A program made the position numbers and the translations under genes. From Faecalicatena contorta (GTDB taxonomy: Bacteria > Bacillota > Clostridia > Lachnospirales > Lachnospiraceae), in the NCBI RefSeq assembly GCF_039521745.1, contig NZ_BAAACT010000050.1: 64,000 nucleotides of DNA; one strand, given 5' to 3'. The notes under the pieces are model-generated. The model was given only the letters and a program-made list of their open reading frames with translations. It ran no database searches and had not been told where the DNA came from. Positions 8,211-15,881 of the stretch are shown in pieces (position 1 is the stretch's first letter; the number at the start of each line of letters is the position of its first letter).

Positions 8211-8896
8211 TTAAAACGGAAAATCCAAGTCTACCTCAAGGCCTTCATCCGCCACATAAACCGGGCAATTAACGACCTTTTGCGCCTTAGCTTTAAATTG
8301 TTCAGCATCAGCATTACTTCTGCTCAAATGGCACAACACGACGTTCCTCAAGGTCGGATTGTTGTTTGCTTTTAAAAATTCGCAAGTTGTTTCGATTTCC
8401 ATATGTCCAGTGAGTACATGGTCGCGTTTTGCTGATCCAGCGTCCACATCACAGAAGAACTCTTTCGCATAATTTGCTTCTACCAAAATATGATTTGCAT
8501 TTTTGAACCGCCATTTAACGTATTCCGTGTCACTGGCATATATAAGACTCCCCATTGACGGTTCTGCAACATAAAATCCATAGCATGCTATATCATGTAC
8601 CAGAGGAAAAGGCTTAACTACAAAGCCTCCATATGTACGCACCTGCAGTTCCATTTCCGATTTATAAGGCTTAAACACTGGAACCCCAGCTCTTTCATAT
8701 TCTGACATATACTTTGAGTGATCGCCTAACCATGCTCATGAGAAATTAAACAGCCAACTACTTTGGAGATTTGAAAATCAATATTTTTTTTAACTTCCAA
8801 AAGTCTTACTCCAGCTTCAATCAACAAAATTTCATTTCTTCCAATTAAAGCATATGAATTTCCCCTAGATCCGGTTGCTATCGTTTTCAAGAGCAT
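8211..8896 (-). pseudogene. MBL-fold metallohydrolase, frameshifted in its metal-binding motif
   Basis: ATG 8896 opens a frame (MLLKTIATGSRGNSY) that reads to SHEHG and then TAG. The rest of the protein continues in another frame from DHSKYMSEYE to 8211. Removing 5 nt between CATGG and CGATCAC restores SHEHGDH, exactly the HxHxDH zinc motif of this fold. Family members next to phage recT are thought to act as the partner nuclease. As written the gene yields only about 56 residues, unless a frame is bypassed: a GGT followed by TAG, with GGC 5 nt on, could in principle allow a short ribosomal hop. The start overlaps the HNH gene stop (TAATG). Confidence 0.8.
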
Positions 8897-9471
8897 TAAA
8901 CCACCTCGCTTCCCTCTTTTAATTTCCAAACAAATCCACCAGCTTGTTTCCGTATCTTTCCCGGCTTATATTCTTCACCATTTGCAACCTGCAATATATT
9001 TCTTTGACATACCCCAGTTAACCTACTGGCAATTTCACCGTTAGCGTACTCGGCAATAAAATGGCCTTCTGTATCATATTGTAAAATATGTTTTGGCCTT
9101 TTAAATTTGTTATAATTGCTCATCCCAGTTATGATTTGTGGATGGATTTTTTCGGTTTCTTTTCTATGTTTTCTTGGATGAATTATCTCAAGATTTGTAA
9201 CCACATTATTTTGCTTATTATCATCAATATGATGCACATGATACCCAGGTGGTATTTTACCGATAAATGATTCTGCCACTAAAACATGAATTCGTTTTGT
9301 TCTCTTCGTTCCATTTTTGAAAAGATTAACTGTTAGATACCACCCTTTTGAATTTCTATTAGATAGCAAATAACCATTAACTTTGTCTCTTCTATAACTA
9401 CGCAATCGCCCTTTGTTTGATATTTCATATATCCCTTCATACTCGCTAACCCATTTCCATTCTTCCTGCAA
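8896..9471 (-). CDS. NUMOD4/HNH homing endonuclease
   Basis: About 191 aa. The N-terminus (EEWKWVSEYEGIYEISNKGR) is a NUMOD4 motif, and the centre has HVLVAESFIG and YHVHHIDDNKQNN, the HNH catalytic core. The C-terminus looks like a NUMOD1-type helix-turn-helix (GEIASRLTGVCQRNILQVANG). Such enzymes nick or cut phage DNA at conserved sites and spread by recombination. It lies inside the MBL locus: a remnant MBL start precedes it and a second MBL start overlaps its stop. The start codon appears to be TTG at 9471. Confidence 0.88.
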   Translation of the reverse strand: MQEEWKWVSEYEGIYEISNKGRLRSYRRDKVNGYLLSNRNSKGWYLTVNLFKNGTKRTKRIHVLVAESFIGKIPPGYHVHHIDDNKQNNVVTNLEIIHPRKHRKETEKIHPQIITGMSNYNKFKRPKHILQYDTEGHFIAEYANGEIASRLTGVCQRNILQVANGEEYKPGKIRKQAGGFVWKLKEGSEVV

Positions 9472-9506
9472 TAAATCACTTCCAATCTTTAAAGATCATT
9501 CCAGAT

Positions 9507-9575
9507 TTAATTATTAGTGTTGATATAGCAGTTACCAGAAGAACCGGAGCCGAGAACTTTAAGTTCCACCAACAT
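9507..9575 (-). pseudogene. Orphan N-terminus of an MBL-fold gene
   Basis: ATG 9575, behind AAAGGTGG and 10 nt after the recT stop, encodes MLVELKVLGSGSSGNCYINTNN and then a stop. This is the standard opening strand of RecT-linked MBL hydrolases (LKVLGSGSSGNCY). An independent version of the same opening (LLKTIATGSRGNSY) occurs at 8896 after the HNH gene. The 22 codons look like the left half of the original gene stranded by the HNH insertion. Confidence 0.7.
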
Positions 9576-9584
9576 CCACCTTTC

Positions 9585-10523
9585 TTATATTTTAAAACAA
9601 TCAGGAGTGTCTTCTTTCTCTATAGTCTCCTCACTAGGATAATTATTCTCTTCCTTTTTATCTGGCTCTGTATATTCTGCATCCGCTACGCATTCTAGCC
9701 CTTCTGCATGAAAATCTACTGAATTTGCTTTCGTTTTTATTTCGTACTCCACATCCGCTGCAACAGTATCCACCGATTCAAGTTCCTCAGCTTTTTCATA
9801 AGACTCAATTGCAAAAACATCTCCATACTGCTGCACGATCTGCTTACACGCTCTGGAAGTAACCGTTTTCTTTGCCATCATATCTGTAAAATCTTTATGA
9901 GTTCCGGCATTCTCCTTATAACCAAACCCCTTCTTCCATGCAGTCCTAATCTGCTTGATGTTCATAACTTCCATATATGTACTTCCATCTGAAAGAGAAA
10001 TTACACAATATGCTCCGATAATCTTATCAAGATCTATATTCTGGAAGTCCTGGGTATGCTCGTCCAAAATCTTACGCCCATTTTCGATATGGTACTTAAA
10101 TGTATCACCCTCGTAGATGACCTCCGCATTTATGTCCTTTGCCCCATATCTGTGTGCCATCGCTTTATTGCCGTGATAAGATACCTGACATTGCAATTTC
10201 CCACCGTAGGCAATCGGATAGCATTGTTTCTTCTGCATGGAAAGCCCCATTGTTACCATATCCATAAGTGAATTGGCTATGCTGGTCTGTGAACAGGTTT
10301 CCAGAACGCATTTCCCGTTTTTATCGTTCGTTTCTTTTAATATTAGATATGCGCCCATCAAAGCATTTGTGGGATTATAATCTGCCGGAAATGTCAACCC
10401 GTACTCCTGTTTCTGCTTTAACTGCGCCGCAAGCCCATCTATAAAGTTATTGTTTACTAATAGCCCTGCCTGCTGCTGTCCCTGCTTTGCCAACTCCTGT
10501 TTCTTTTCTGATGCTGTTGCCAT
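9585..10523 (-). CDS. recT: RecT single-strand annealing protein
   Basis: The 312-aa protein matches RecT/Bet-type annealases: ADYNPTNALMGAYLIL, TSIANSLMDMVTMGLSMQKKQCYPIAYGG, and ACKQIVQQYGDVF near residue 230. The C-terminal 60 residues are acidic and low complexity, as usual. It anneals complementary ssDNA during phage recombination with a partner exonuclease, here presumably the broken MBL protein, and SSB. Start MATASEKK at 10523. Confidence 0.93.
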   Translation of the reverse strand: MATASEKKQELAKQGQQQAGLLVNNNFIDGLAAQLKQKQEYGLTFPADYNPTNALMGAYLILKETNDKNGKCVLETCSQTSIANSLMDMVTMGLSMQKKQCYPIAYGGKLQCQVSYHGNKAMAHRYGAKDINAEVIYEGDTFKYHIENGRKILDEHTQDFQNIDLDKIIGAYCVISLSDGSTYMEVMNIKQIRTAWKKGFGYKENAGTHKDFTDMMAKKTVTSRACKQIVQQYGDVFAIESYEKAEELESVDTVAADVEYEIKTKANSVDFHAEGLECVADAEYTEPDKKEENNYPSEETIEKEDTPDCFKI

Positions 10524-10537
10524 AATCTAATCCCTCC

Positions 10538-10822
10538 CTATTCTTCAAAAACTACGCCCATATCTTCCAGAATCTCATAAATCTTATCTTCCAACGTTGC
10601 CTTGTTATGCTTTTCATCAAGCTCATGTTCTTCTTTCGTCGGCTTTTCTTCAACCACAAAGCCTTTCTTCTTCAAACAGTCGGGGCAAATATCAATCGTA
10701 ATGCCGTTATAGCCAACACCTTTTATTCTGATACCCTCCGACCTTACTGTGATTTTAGCTAAGTCATCTTTGCTTTTGCTCTGCTTGCAAATATCGCAAG
10801 TATATACTTCCGTTCTTGCCAT
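10538..10822 (-). CDS. Small zinc-finger phage protein, 94 aa
   Basis: Residues 9-12 (CDIC) and about 46-49 (CPDC) form two CxxC pairs, likely one zinc site. The C-terminal half is very acidic (KEEHELDEKHNK, LEDMGVVFEE). It sits immediately upstream of recT with 14 nt spacing, so it is co-transcribed. No specific function recognised. Confidence 0.65.
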   Translation of the reverse strand: MARTEVYTCDICKQSKSKDDLAKITVRSEGIRIKGVGYNGITIDICPDCLKKKGFVVEEKPTKEEHELDEKHNKATLEDKIYEILEDMGVVFEE

Positions 10823-10824
10823 TC

Positions 10825-11061
10825 CTATACCTCTCTTTCACCAACAGCTACTGGCTCGACATATTTCCTCACAACTGCCACCTTGTCCGCGCCGTAGGTT
10901 CCCACCCATGCCATATCCGCCAGCTCATCAACAACCATCAACTTACTTCCTTTGGCATCTATAACCATTTCGCCGGCTTTCAATTCCTCTGCACAGCGGT
11001 ATGTATACGCCCTGCCGGATGGTTTATCGCCTTTTAAAAATTTTGCTTTAATGTAATTCAT
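10825..11061 (-). CDS. Small phage protein with own RBS inside a longer fused frame, 78 aa
   Basis: ATG 11061 (MNYIKAKFLKGDKPSGRAYTY) is preceded by AGGAGGA at a 5-nt spacing, so this protein can be made on its own. The SH3-like beta pattern (LKAGEMVIDAKGSKLMVVDE) looks like a small phage protein. The same frame is open through the preceding HNH gene, which has lost its stop codon, so a fusion protein is also possible. Confidence 0.7.
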   Translation of the reverse strand: MNYIKAKFLKGDKPSGRAYTYRCAEELKAGEMVIDAKGSKLMVVDELADMAWVGTYGADKVAVVRKYVEPVAVGEREV

Positions 11062-11748
11062 TCTGATCCTCCTAACTTCCTTAATTTTTCTAGTATTGTT
11101 AGACTCTGTAAGTATTGTCTTTATTGCCAACTCACCATCTCCATTAAACATCTTTTCATACTTTCTGATAGTGCTTCTGGCAATTTGCAATTCTCTGCTC
11201 CATTCCGAAAGAGTTTTTATTTCCCCATTGTAGTAAATCAAATGGCAATTTCGCTTGTTCTTAGCCTGCTCTACAAACGGAATCCAACGACAATTTGTCG
11301 GCTCATAATTTCCGTTAGAATTTCTTCTATCAATAGTTAAATCATCTGAATATCCGTTCTGTACAGCCCATGCGTAAAAATGCTCAAAACCATGCTCGCC
11401 TTGCCACTCTTCGCAGACTGAAATACCTCTACCACCGTAATAATCATAAGCTGTACTATTAGAATTACAGCAACGGTCTTTCATCATGCTATAGATTTTA
11501 TACAGCCTTGTTTTGCTTAGGCCATGTCTTGTAAATCTCTCCATGTTATTTTTTGCTTTCAGACAACCACACGACTGTACGTTTCCAGATGTTAATGAGT
11601 GTTTCGCAACAATTACCTTTTTCCCACACCTGCAGGTACAATTCCACCAAGAAGTTGTATGCCCTTTTTCATTCCTTCGCATTTCTGCAAAAGAATCTAC
11701 TTTCAGCAATCCATAACTCTTTCCAGTAATATCAATCAACTTCCCCAT
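10825..11748 (-). CDS. HNH-type homing endonuclease, read through into the next gene
   Basis: Start ATG 11748 (MGKLIDITGKSYG) has GAGG 7 nt upstream. Domains: an N-terminal Cys cluster (CTCRCGKK ... CGCL, residues about 37-62), then the endonuclease core DYYGGRGISVCEEW and LTIDRRNSNGNYEPTNCRW (about 100-160), then a helix-turn-helix (SEWSRELQIARSTIRKYEKMF). It belongs to the mobile endonucleases that invade phage genes. It overlaps the ATPase gene by 17 nt and continues without a stop into the 78-aa protein downstream. Confidence 0.8.
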   Translation of the reverse strand: MGKLIDITGKSYGLLKVDSFAEMRRNEKGHTTSWWNCTCRCGKKVIVAKHSLTSGNVQSCGCLKAKNNMERFTRHGLSKTRLYKIYSMMKDRCCNSNSTAYDYYGGRGISVCEEWQGEHGFEHFYAWAVQNGYSDDLTIDRRNSNGNYEPTNCRWIPFVEQAKNKRNCHLIYYNGEIKTLSEWSRELQIARSTIRKYEKMFNGDGELAIKTILTESNNTRKIKEVRRIRMNYIKAKFLKGDKPSGRAYTYRCAEELKAGEMVIDAKGSKLMVVDELADMAWVGTYGADKVAVVRKYVEPVAVGEREV

Positions 11749-13732
11749 ATACAAACCTCAATTCTTCATCTTCTGATACAGCCAGTGTAATAAGCTGACA
11801 ATCCATTTTAGGAAGATATATGTTATTAATCGCCTCTGCTCCATCAAGTAATACAGGACAATTCATGTTGAAAAACTTCTGCATGGAATTACAAATATCT
11901 AACTGTGCCTGTATTTGTCTGCCAGTGTTCATGCTGTTCCAAAATTCTTTATATATACCGCTTTTCTCGTCATAAATCATCGGAACACAGCACTCCACAT
12001 ATTTAGAATTTTTCCTATAATCAAACAGCTTCCACTTCACAATCCCGAAATGCTGGTTGATTTCATCCACAAGGAGTTCATTCTTACGCTTAGAAAGCGT
12101 ATCAAGTTGATCGAGTATCTTTTCAGAATCAGCTTTCGCCTGTTCGTACTCCCGCTGCTTCTTCTGCAAATCTGCTATCTGTTCATCAATCTCAATATTC
12201 CTGCCGGCAACGGCAATCTGTTTTTCTACTTCAGATAAATCGCGTCTAAAAGAATCTAGTTCATTTTTTAAAGAACTACGGTATGTAGCGCCGTTATTCA
12301 TTGATGACAATGTCTCTTCTAGTCTGGAAGCCTGATTTTCAAGCATTTCATACTCCTGATTGCCTGACAAATCAATGTGTTTTGGAAGTTCTGAGAGTTT
12401 TTTTGTTTCCTCAGTCTGCTCCTTGTTGAACCTGATTTTATCTGCTTTGATCTGTTCCAATTCAGCTTTTTTGGCTTCGAGCTCCTTTGCCTTTTCTGCA
12501 GACTCGCGCTTCAATTCATTACCACGAGAAATCAATTCATTTAAAGTATCCTGTCTCCGTTTATCAAAATCTTCCGCGGCCTTATTCTTTCTTGCTTCGA
12601 ATTCAGATCTCAGCGATTCTATCTTTTTTGAATCATAGGCCCTGCCACAAGTCGGACAGAGCGTAGAATCCTTTGGGAAAGTCCATTCTGAGTCATCAAA
12701 TTTCTTATTAACATTTCTGTTATACTCCTTTCCAAGTTCGGCCCGCTCTTGATCCCTTCGTTTTATGTAATCTCCCAACCGCTTTATATCCAATTCGATC
12801 ATATTATGCCGCTGTACTGCTGTATGAAAATCCTTTTCTGCAATATCAATTTTATTTTGAATTGAGCGTCTTTCAGCATTTAGCTTGTCCTGGGCCTGTT
12901 GCTGGATGGAATTCATCTGAAACTTCAATTCTATAATTTTGTCCGTCAGTTCCTGATGCTTACTTAATGTACTCTCAACATCCGATAACATATTTTCTTT
13001 CTCTGCGATCTGTTCTTCAATGCCAGATTTTTGTAACTCAAGTTCTGCTGTATCATAATCAACCTTACTCTTTTCCATACCGATAATCTGATTTGGAATA
13101 TCGCGAACCTGCACCTCTGCTTTCTTTTTGGATGCTTTATGCATTGCTTCAATTTCTTCTAGCTTATATCCCTGTGAAAGCAAGGCAGCAATATCAATAG
13201 TATCAGATTTCATATTAGCAATATCCAGATCTGATTTTTCACTTGCCATTTTGAAGAGAATCTTTCTCATATCCGTTGCTTTCTGACCAGTAAATACATT
13301 CGGATGGCTTAACGCCAGAAACAACTCCCAATTAATTCCTTCGTCTTCCAAGTATTTACGGAAATCCCCTTCTGTTTTTGGGACACTGTTAATTTCATAG
13401 ATATTGGAAGAAGTTATTTTTACGATCCCCTTACTGTCTGGTTTGCTCTTAAGTGTTTTCTGTTGTTTGGTTATTGTGATTTCCTTCCCGTCAATGTCAA
13501 GAGCTGCATCTACCCGAGGGATACACTCTTCCATCCCATTTGGCCGAACATTCGGATTACTTTTTAATTCATAATCTTTATCAGCTACCAGCCAGTACCA
13601 TGCAGTGGCAATCGTAGTCTTCCCCAGACCATTTGCCGCAGAAATTTTAGTATTATTGGAAAAAACGTACTCACCGTTCCTTACCCCCTTAAAATCTGTC
13701 AGAGTTAACCTCTTAATTTTTACAGTCGCCAA
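11732..13732 (-). CDS. Rad50/SbcC-like AAA ATPase
   Basis: 666 residues. The N-terminus (MATVKIKRLTLTDFKGVRN) and Walker A ANGLGKTTIA at about residue 35 start an SMC/RecF-type head. Two long coiled coils (about 185-330 and 385-560) flank CPTC at about residue 357, a zinc hook like that of Rad50. PVLLDGAEAIN near the end matches Walker B. Such phage proteins work with nucleases in end processing and recombination; here the RecT/MBL pair is the likely partner. The second coil carries the usual heptads. The gene opens the recombination block. Confidence 0.85.
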   Translation of the reverse strand: MATVKIKRLTLTDFKGVRNGEYVFSNNTKISAANGLGKTTIATAWYWLVADKDYELKSNPNVRPNGMEECIPRVDAALDIDGKEITITKQQKTLKSKPDSKGIVKITSSNIYEINSVPKTEGDFRKYLEDEGINWELFLALSHPNVFTGQKATDMRKILFKMASEKSDLDIANMKSDTIDIAALLSQGYKLEEIEAMHKASKKKAEVQVRDIPNQIIGMEKSKVDYDTAELELQKSGIEEQIAEKENMLSDVESTLSKHQELTDKIIELKFQMNSIQQQAQDKLNAERRSIQNKIDIAEKDFHTAVQRHNMIELDIKRLGDYIKRRDQERAELGKEYNRNVNKKFDDSEWTFPKDSTLCPTCGRAYDSKKIESLRSEFEARKNKAAEDFDKRRQDTLNELISRGNELKRESAEKAKELEAKKAELEQIKADKIRFNKEQTEETKKLSELPKHIDLSGNQEYEMLENQASRLEETLSSMNNGATYRSSLKNELDSFRRDLSEVEKQIAVAGRNIEIDEQIADLQKKQREYEQAKADSEKILDQLDTLSKRKNELLVDEINQHFGIVKWKLFDYRKNSKYVECCVPMIYDEKSGIYKEFWNSMNTGRQIQAQLDICNSMQKFFNMNCPVLLDGAEAINNIYLPKMDCQLITLAVSEDEELRFVYGEVD

Positions 13733-13744
13733 CCTTATGCCCTC

Positions 13745-13897
13745 CTACTTTTGAATTGTTTTTATTTCATCTGTCAGCTTGTGGATCAACTGCAGATCTG
13801 TTTTAGATTCATGTATCAACCGCCATTCGTCTGGATCCAAGCCTTTTCGACTTAACAACATTTTCTGAATACGGCTCAACTTTTTTGGCTGTTTCAT
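13745..13897 (-). CDS. DUF6906-like small phage protein, 50 aa
   Basis: ATG 13897 follows AGGAGG at 8 nt. The product opens MKQPKKLSRIQKMLLSRKGL and contains LDPDEWRLIHES, the pattern of a very small basic phage family I associate with DUF6906. It lies 13 nt before the Rad50-like gene and is expected to be co-transcribed. Function unknown. Confidence 0.6.
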   Translation of the reverse strand: MKQPKKLSRIQKMLLSRKGLDPDEWRLIHESKTDLQLIHKLTDEIKTIQK

Positions 13898-13921
13898 TCT
13901 TGCAATTCCTCCTGAATTTGC

Positions 13922-13990
13922 TATAATATAAATGATATTTAATTATTGGAGTGCATATCGGGTTCCCGCCCATTGATATGCACTTTTTTA
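13922..13990 (+). ncRNA. Candidate short antisense RNA (promoter plus terminator)
   Basis: On the plus strand, opposite to all neighbouring genes, TTGCAA (13900-13905), a 16-bp spacer and a perfect TATAAT (13922-13927) form a promoter. About 25 nt later comes a stem GTGCATATC/GATATGCAC (13951-13983, with an inner GGG/CCC pair) followed by six T. The predicted transcript is only about 55 nt. It would be antisense to the spacer between two early genes. Sequence evidence only. Confidence 0.45.
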
Positions 13991-14101
13991 TGCCATGGCT
14001 ATGTAGATCCCAACCATGGCTCCCCATACAACTACCAGCCCCGCCAGAACTCTCACCAGCTGCCGATCCGTCATCGGGCGTTCACGTTGCTTCCGTCTCA
14101 T
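13988..14101 (-). CDS. 37-aa single-pass membrane peptide
   Basis: ATG 14101 with AGGAGG 10 nt upstream. The product has a basic N-terminus (MRRKQRERPMTDRQ) followed by one transmembrane helix (VLAGLVVVWGAMVGIYIAMA). The start overlaps the end of the upstream gene by 20 nt, as in coupled phage genes. Possible roles include a small membrane regulator or holin-like peptide; neither is shown. Confidence 0.5.
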   Translation of the reverse strand: MRRKQRERPMTDRQLVRVLAGLVVVWGAMVGIYIAMA

Positions 14102-14315
14102 CTTTATATATCCTCCTTGCTAACTCCAACATCTGTTTGATCTGTATCTCTGTGTATTCAACCTCGTACTCTGTTCCGGCGTTTGCGGACATGCCTCTTA
14201 TTACATTTTCGAGGATTTCTCCAAAACCGTACCATTCACAAGAGAATTCTTTTACGAGATCGACAGTCTGCTTTGATTTACGTTCAAAATCCTTATCTGA
14301 AATTCTTTTTGACAT
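14082..14315 (-). CDS. Hypothetical phage protein, 77 aa
   Basis: A helical, charged protein (MSKRISDKDFERKSKQTVDL ... YTEIQIKQMLELARRIYKDE). It lies between a Cys-rich gene and the membrane peptide, in the leftward operon. No family recognised. Confidence 0.55.
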   Translation of the reverse strand: MSKRISDKDFERKSKQTVDLVKEFSCEWYGFGEILENVIRGMSANAGTEYEVEYTEIQIKQMLELARRIYKDETEAT

Positions 14316-14327
14316 AGGCTTGTCCCC

Positions 14328-14516
14328 CTACCTTAAAATCCCCACGTTGCTTCTCTCTTTATAGGCCTTGCATCGATTTCCGGGCCTTGTTGTACACTGC
14401 CTGATTCCGCAATACCCACAGTCAATCGCTTCAAATTCCCCTAAATAATTCCGATGGTAATATTGGCTGTACTTATAACAGCTAATACATCTTGATCCTG
14501 TGACTTCAATTTTCAT
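14328..14516 (-). CDS. Cys-rich small protein, copy 1, 62 aa
   Basis: The sequence CISCYKYSQYY, then IDCGYCGIRQCTTRPGNRC, holds seven Cys in pairs, so at least one zinc or Fe-S site is likely. A close paralogue lies at 15289-15507 (same RC-x2-CYKYSQYY and DCGYCGIRQCTTRPGNRCK blocks). In both cases the gene is divergent from an XRE regulator, and it may be part of that switch. Confidence 0.65.
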   Translation of the reverse strand: MKIEVTGSRCISCYKYSQYYHRNYLGEFEAIDCGYCGIRQCTTRPGNRCKAYKERSNVGILR

Positions 14517-14587
14517 ATGGCTTCCTCCTTTGCCTAAAAACTCATTACATGTTAAAATAAAGTATTAGACATTAAAAATATTAAAAC

Positions 14588-14636
14588 ACCAACTTTTACT
14601 TGGTATATCTGTATATTATACCAACTTTACCTTGGT
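14588..14636. promoter_or_regulatory. Twin operator between divergent XRE and Cys-rich genes
   Basis: Two near-identical 17-bp dyads, ACCAACTTTTACTTGGT (14588-14604) and ACCAACTTTACCTTGGT (14620-14636), lie 32 bp apart, three helical turns. They cover the space just before the XRE gene at 14659. This is the normal picture for autoregulation by a small helix-turn-helix repressor. Confidence 0.65.
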
Positions 14637-14658
14637 GTCAATATCAGATGGAGGAATT

Positions 14659-14862
14659 ATGAAATTTAATGAACGCCTTAAAGAACTTCGAAAACAATCA
14701 CCTTTGACTCAGAAAGATATTGCCGACAGGCTTAATATTTCCGTAAGTGCTTATCAATACTACGAACAAGGCAAAAACGAACCTAATATTGAAAAACTAA
14801 TCATTCTTGCAAACCTATTTGATGTTACATTGGATGATCTTACTTGTCGGCATGAGAATTAA
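14659..14862 (+). CDS. XRE-family regulator, module 1
   Basis: ATG 14659 (MKFNERLKELRKQ) follows GGAGG. The 67-aa protein is one Cro/CI-type domain: LTQKDIADRLNISVSAYQYYEQGKNEPN is the helix-turn-helix and DVTLDDLTC the end of the fold. It probably binds the twin dyads directly upstream. Its 3' end overlaps the opposite-strand regulator by 23 nt. Confidence 0.8.
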   Translation: MKFNERLKELRKQSPLTQKDIADRLNISVSAYQYYEQGKNEPNIEKLIILANLFDVTLDDLTCRHEN

Positions 14863-15049
14863 TTTCTCTTAATACTCTTTGATGTACTCCGAATAGGTCT
14901 TCAAGTTTATCCCAATGCTTTATTTTTCCTATACAAATGCCATATTCTATATTTTGATAAGCAGTCTCACTGATACCTAGATATTCAGCCATCTGCTGCT
15001 GCGTCATGCCCGCCTTCTTGCGGGCTTCTTTCAGGTTATCTCTTGCCAT
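14840..15049 (-). CDS. Short XRE-type regulator, copy 1
   Basis: 69 aa, MARDNLKEARKKAGMTQQQMAEYLGISETAYQNIE is a Cro-like helix-turn-helix. The C-terminus HWDKLEDLFGVHQRVLRE is shared with a paralogue at 15772-15996. Both copies converge on a plus-strand XRE gene. Probably a phage transcriptional regulator. Confidence 0.75.
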   Translation of the reverse strand: MARDNLKEARKKAGMTQQQMAEYLGISETAYQNIEYGICIGKIKHWDKLEDLFGVHQRVLREINSHADK

Positions 15050-15074
15050 CTAAGCTTGTCCTCCGTTCTACCGC

Positions 15075-15221
15075 CTAAGCGGTTTTATCATCAGTCACAT
15101 TTTCAAGTTCCTTGTCTCTTTTCCGCTGGTAATATATGCCTACCAGCGCCTCGGTTAGCCGCTGTTCACAGCCTTCGGTGTATTCGACTGTACAGGTATA
15201 CTCCTTTTCATTTTTTGCCAT
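15075..15221 (-). CDS. Small phage protein, 48 aa
   Basis: ATG 15221 with AGGAGG 8 nt upstream. It reads MAKNEKEYTCTVEYTEGCEQ then RLTEALVGIYYQRKRDKELE. The CTVxYTxGCExRLTEALV pattern is one I recall from small genes in Lachnospiraceae phages and ICEs; function is unknown. It lies just upstream of the copy-1 regulator and is likely co-transcribed. Confidence 0.6.
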   Translation of the reverse strand: MAKNEKEYTCTVEYTEGCEQRLTEALVGIYYQRKRDKELENVTDDKTA

Positions 15222-15288
15222 ATACACACCTCCTGTTAATGTATATGAGATACTGTTTGTCTAATTTGCTTAATCGCTTGTACTACTT

Positions 15289-15507
15289 CTATTTCTGCAT
15301 CTGTAGCCTTAATAGCTGCTCTTCACTCAATCCCACGTTACTTTTTTCTCGGTACTCCTTGCATCGATTACCAGGCCTTGTTGTACACTGCCTGATTCCA
15401 CAATACCCACAATCAATGGCTTCCAATTCGCCCCTCCCACTAATCGTGTAGTACTGGCTGTATTTGTAACAGCCTATACATCTGTTCCCTGTGATTTTGA
15501 TTTTCAT
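15289..15507 (-). CDS. Cys-rich small protein, copy 2, 72 aa
   Basis: I chose ATG 15507 (MKIKITGNRCIGC) since AGGAGG lies just upstream; the longer frame to 15582 has no RBS. It is a paralogue of 14328-14516 with the same Cys pairs and an extra LSEEQLLRLQMQK tail. Divergent from the module-2 XRE gene. Confidence 0.65.
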   Translation of the reverse strand: MKIKITGNRCIGCYKYSQYYTISGRGELEAIDCGYCGIRQCTTRPGNRCKEYREKSNVGLSEEQLLRLQMQK

Positions 15508-15605
15508 GTTGCATCCTCCTTTTACGCCCATAATGGTCATATATTTTATCTGGATTATAACGTACAATTTGGGCATAGTCAAGTGCTTTTTTAGGAGGTG
15601 TGCAT

Positions 15606-15881
15606 ATGTTCAAAAACAGATTACGTTCTGCAAGAATTTTCCGAGGATATACCTTGCAGAAAACCGCTGATGCTTTAGGTCTTGCTTTACGGACTTATCA
15701 AAAATACGAAGGCGGCGACAGAGAGCCAAACCTCTCTTTACTCACTGAGATAGCTGATTTATTTGACGTTCCTACTGATTTTTTGTTGGGGCGCGATGAC
15801 TATTTGAGTTCTCTCGGAGTATCCGTTGATGTACCCCCAGAAGGTCCTCCAAGGCATCCCAAACCTCAAAAGAGCCATTAA
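15606..15881 (+). CDS. XRE-family regulator, module 2
   Basis: ATG 15606 (MFKNRLRSARIFRGYTLQ) follows GGAGGTG. The helix-turn-helix is TLQKTADALGLALRTYQKYE, and the protein ends in a Pro-rich tail. Similar in size and layout to the 14659 gene, but not close in sequence. Its 3' end overlaps the opposing regulator gene by 110 nt, an unusually long antisense overlap. Confidence 0.75.
   Translation: MFKNRLRSARIFRGYTLQKTADALGLALRTYQKYEGGDREPNLSLLTEIADLFDVPTDFLLGRDDYLSSLGVSVDVPPEGPPRHPKPQKSH

Noticed and set aside
11732..13732. Considered as a host SMC/RecN gene
   Set aside because: Size, zinc-hook position and neighbours (recT, ssb, HNH) place it in the phage recombination module.
15056..15451. 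Plus-strand ORF of 131 codons
   Set aside because: Antisense to two small genes with good RBS sites; composition is that of a reverse frame.
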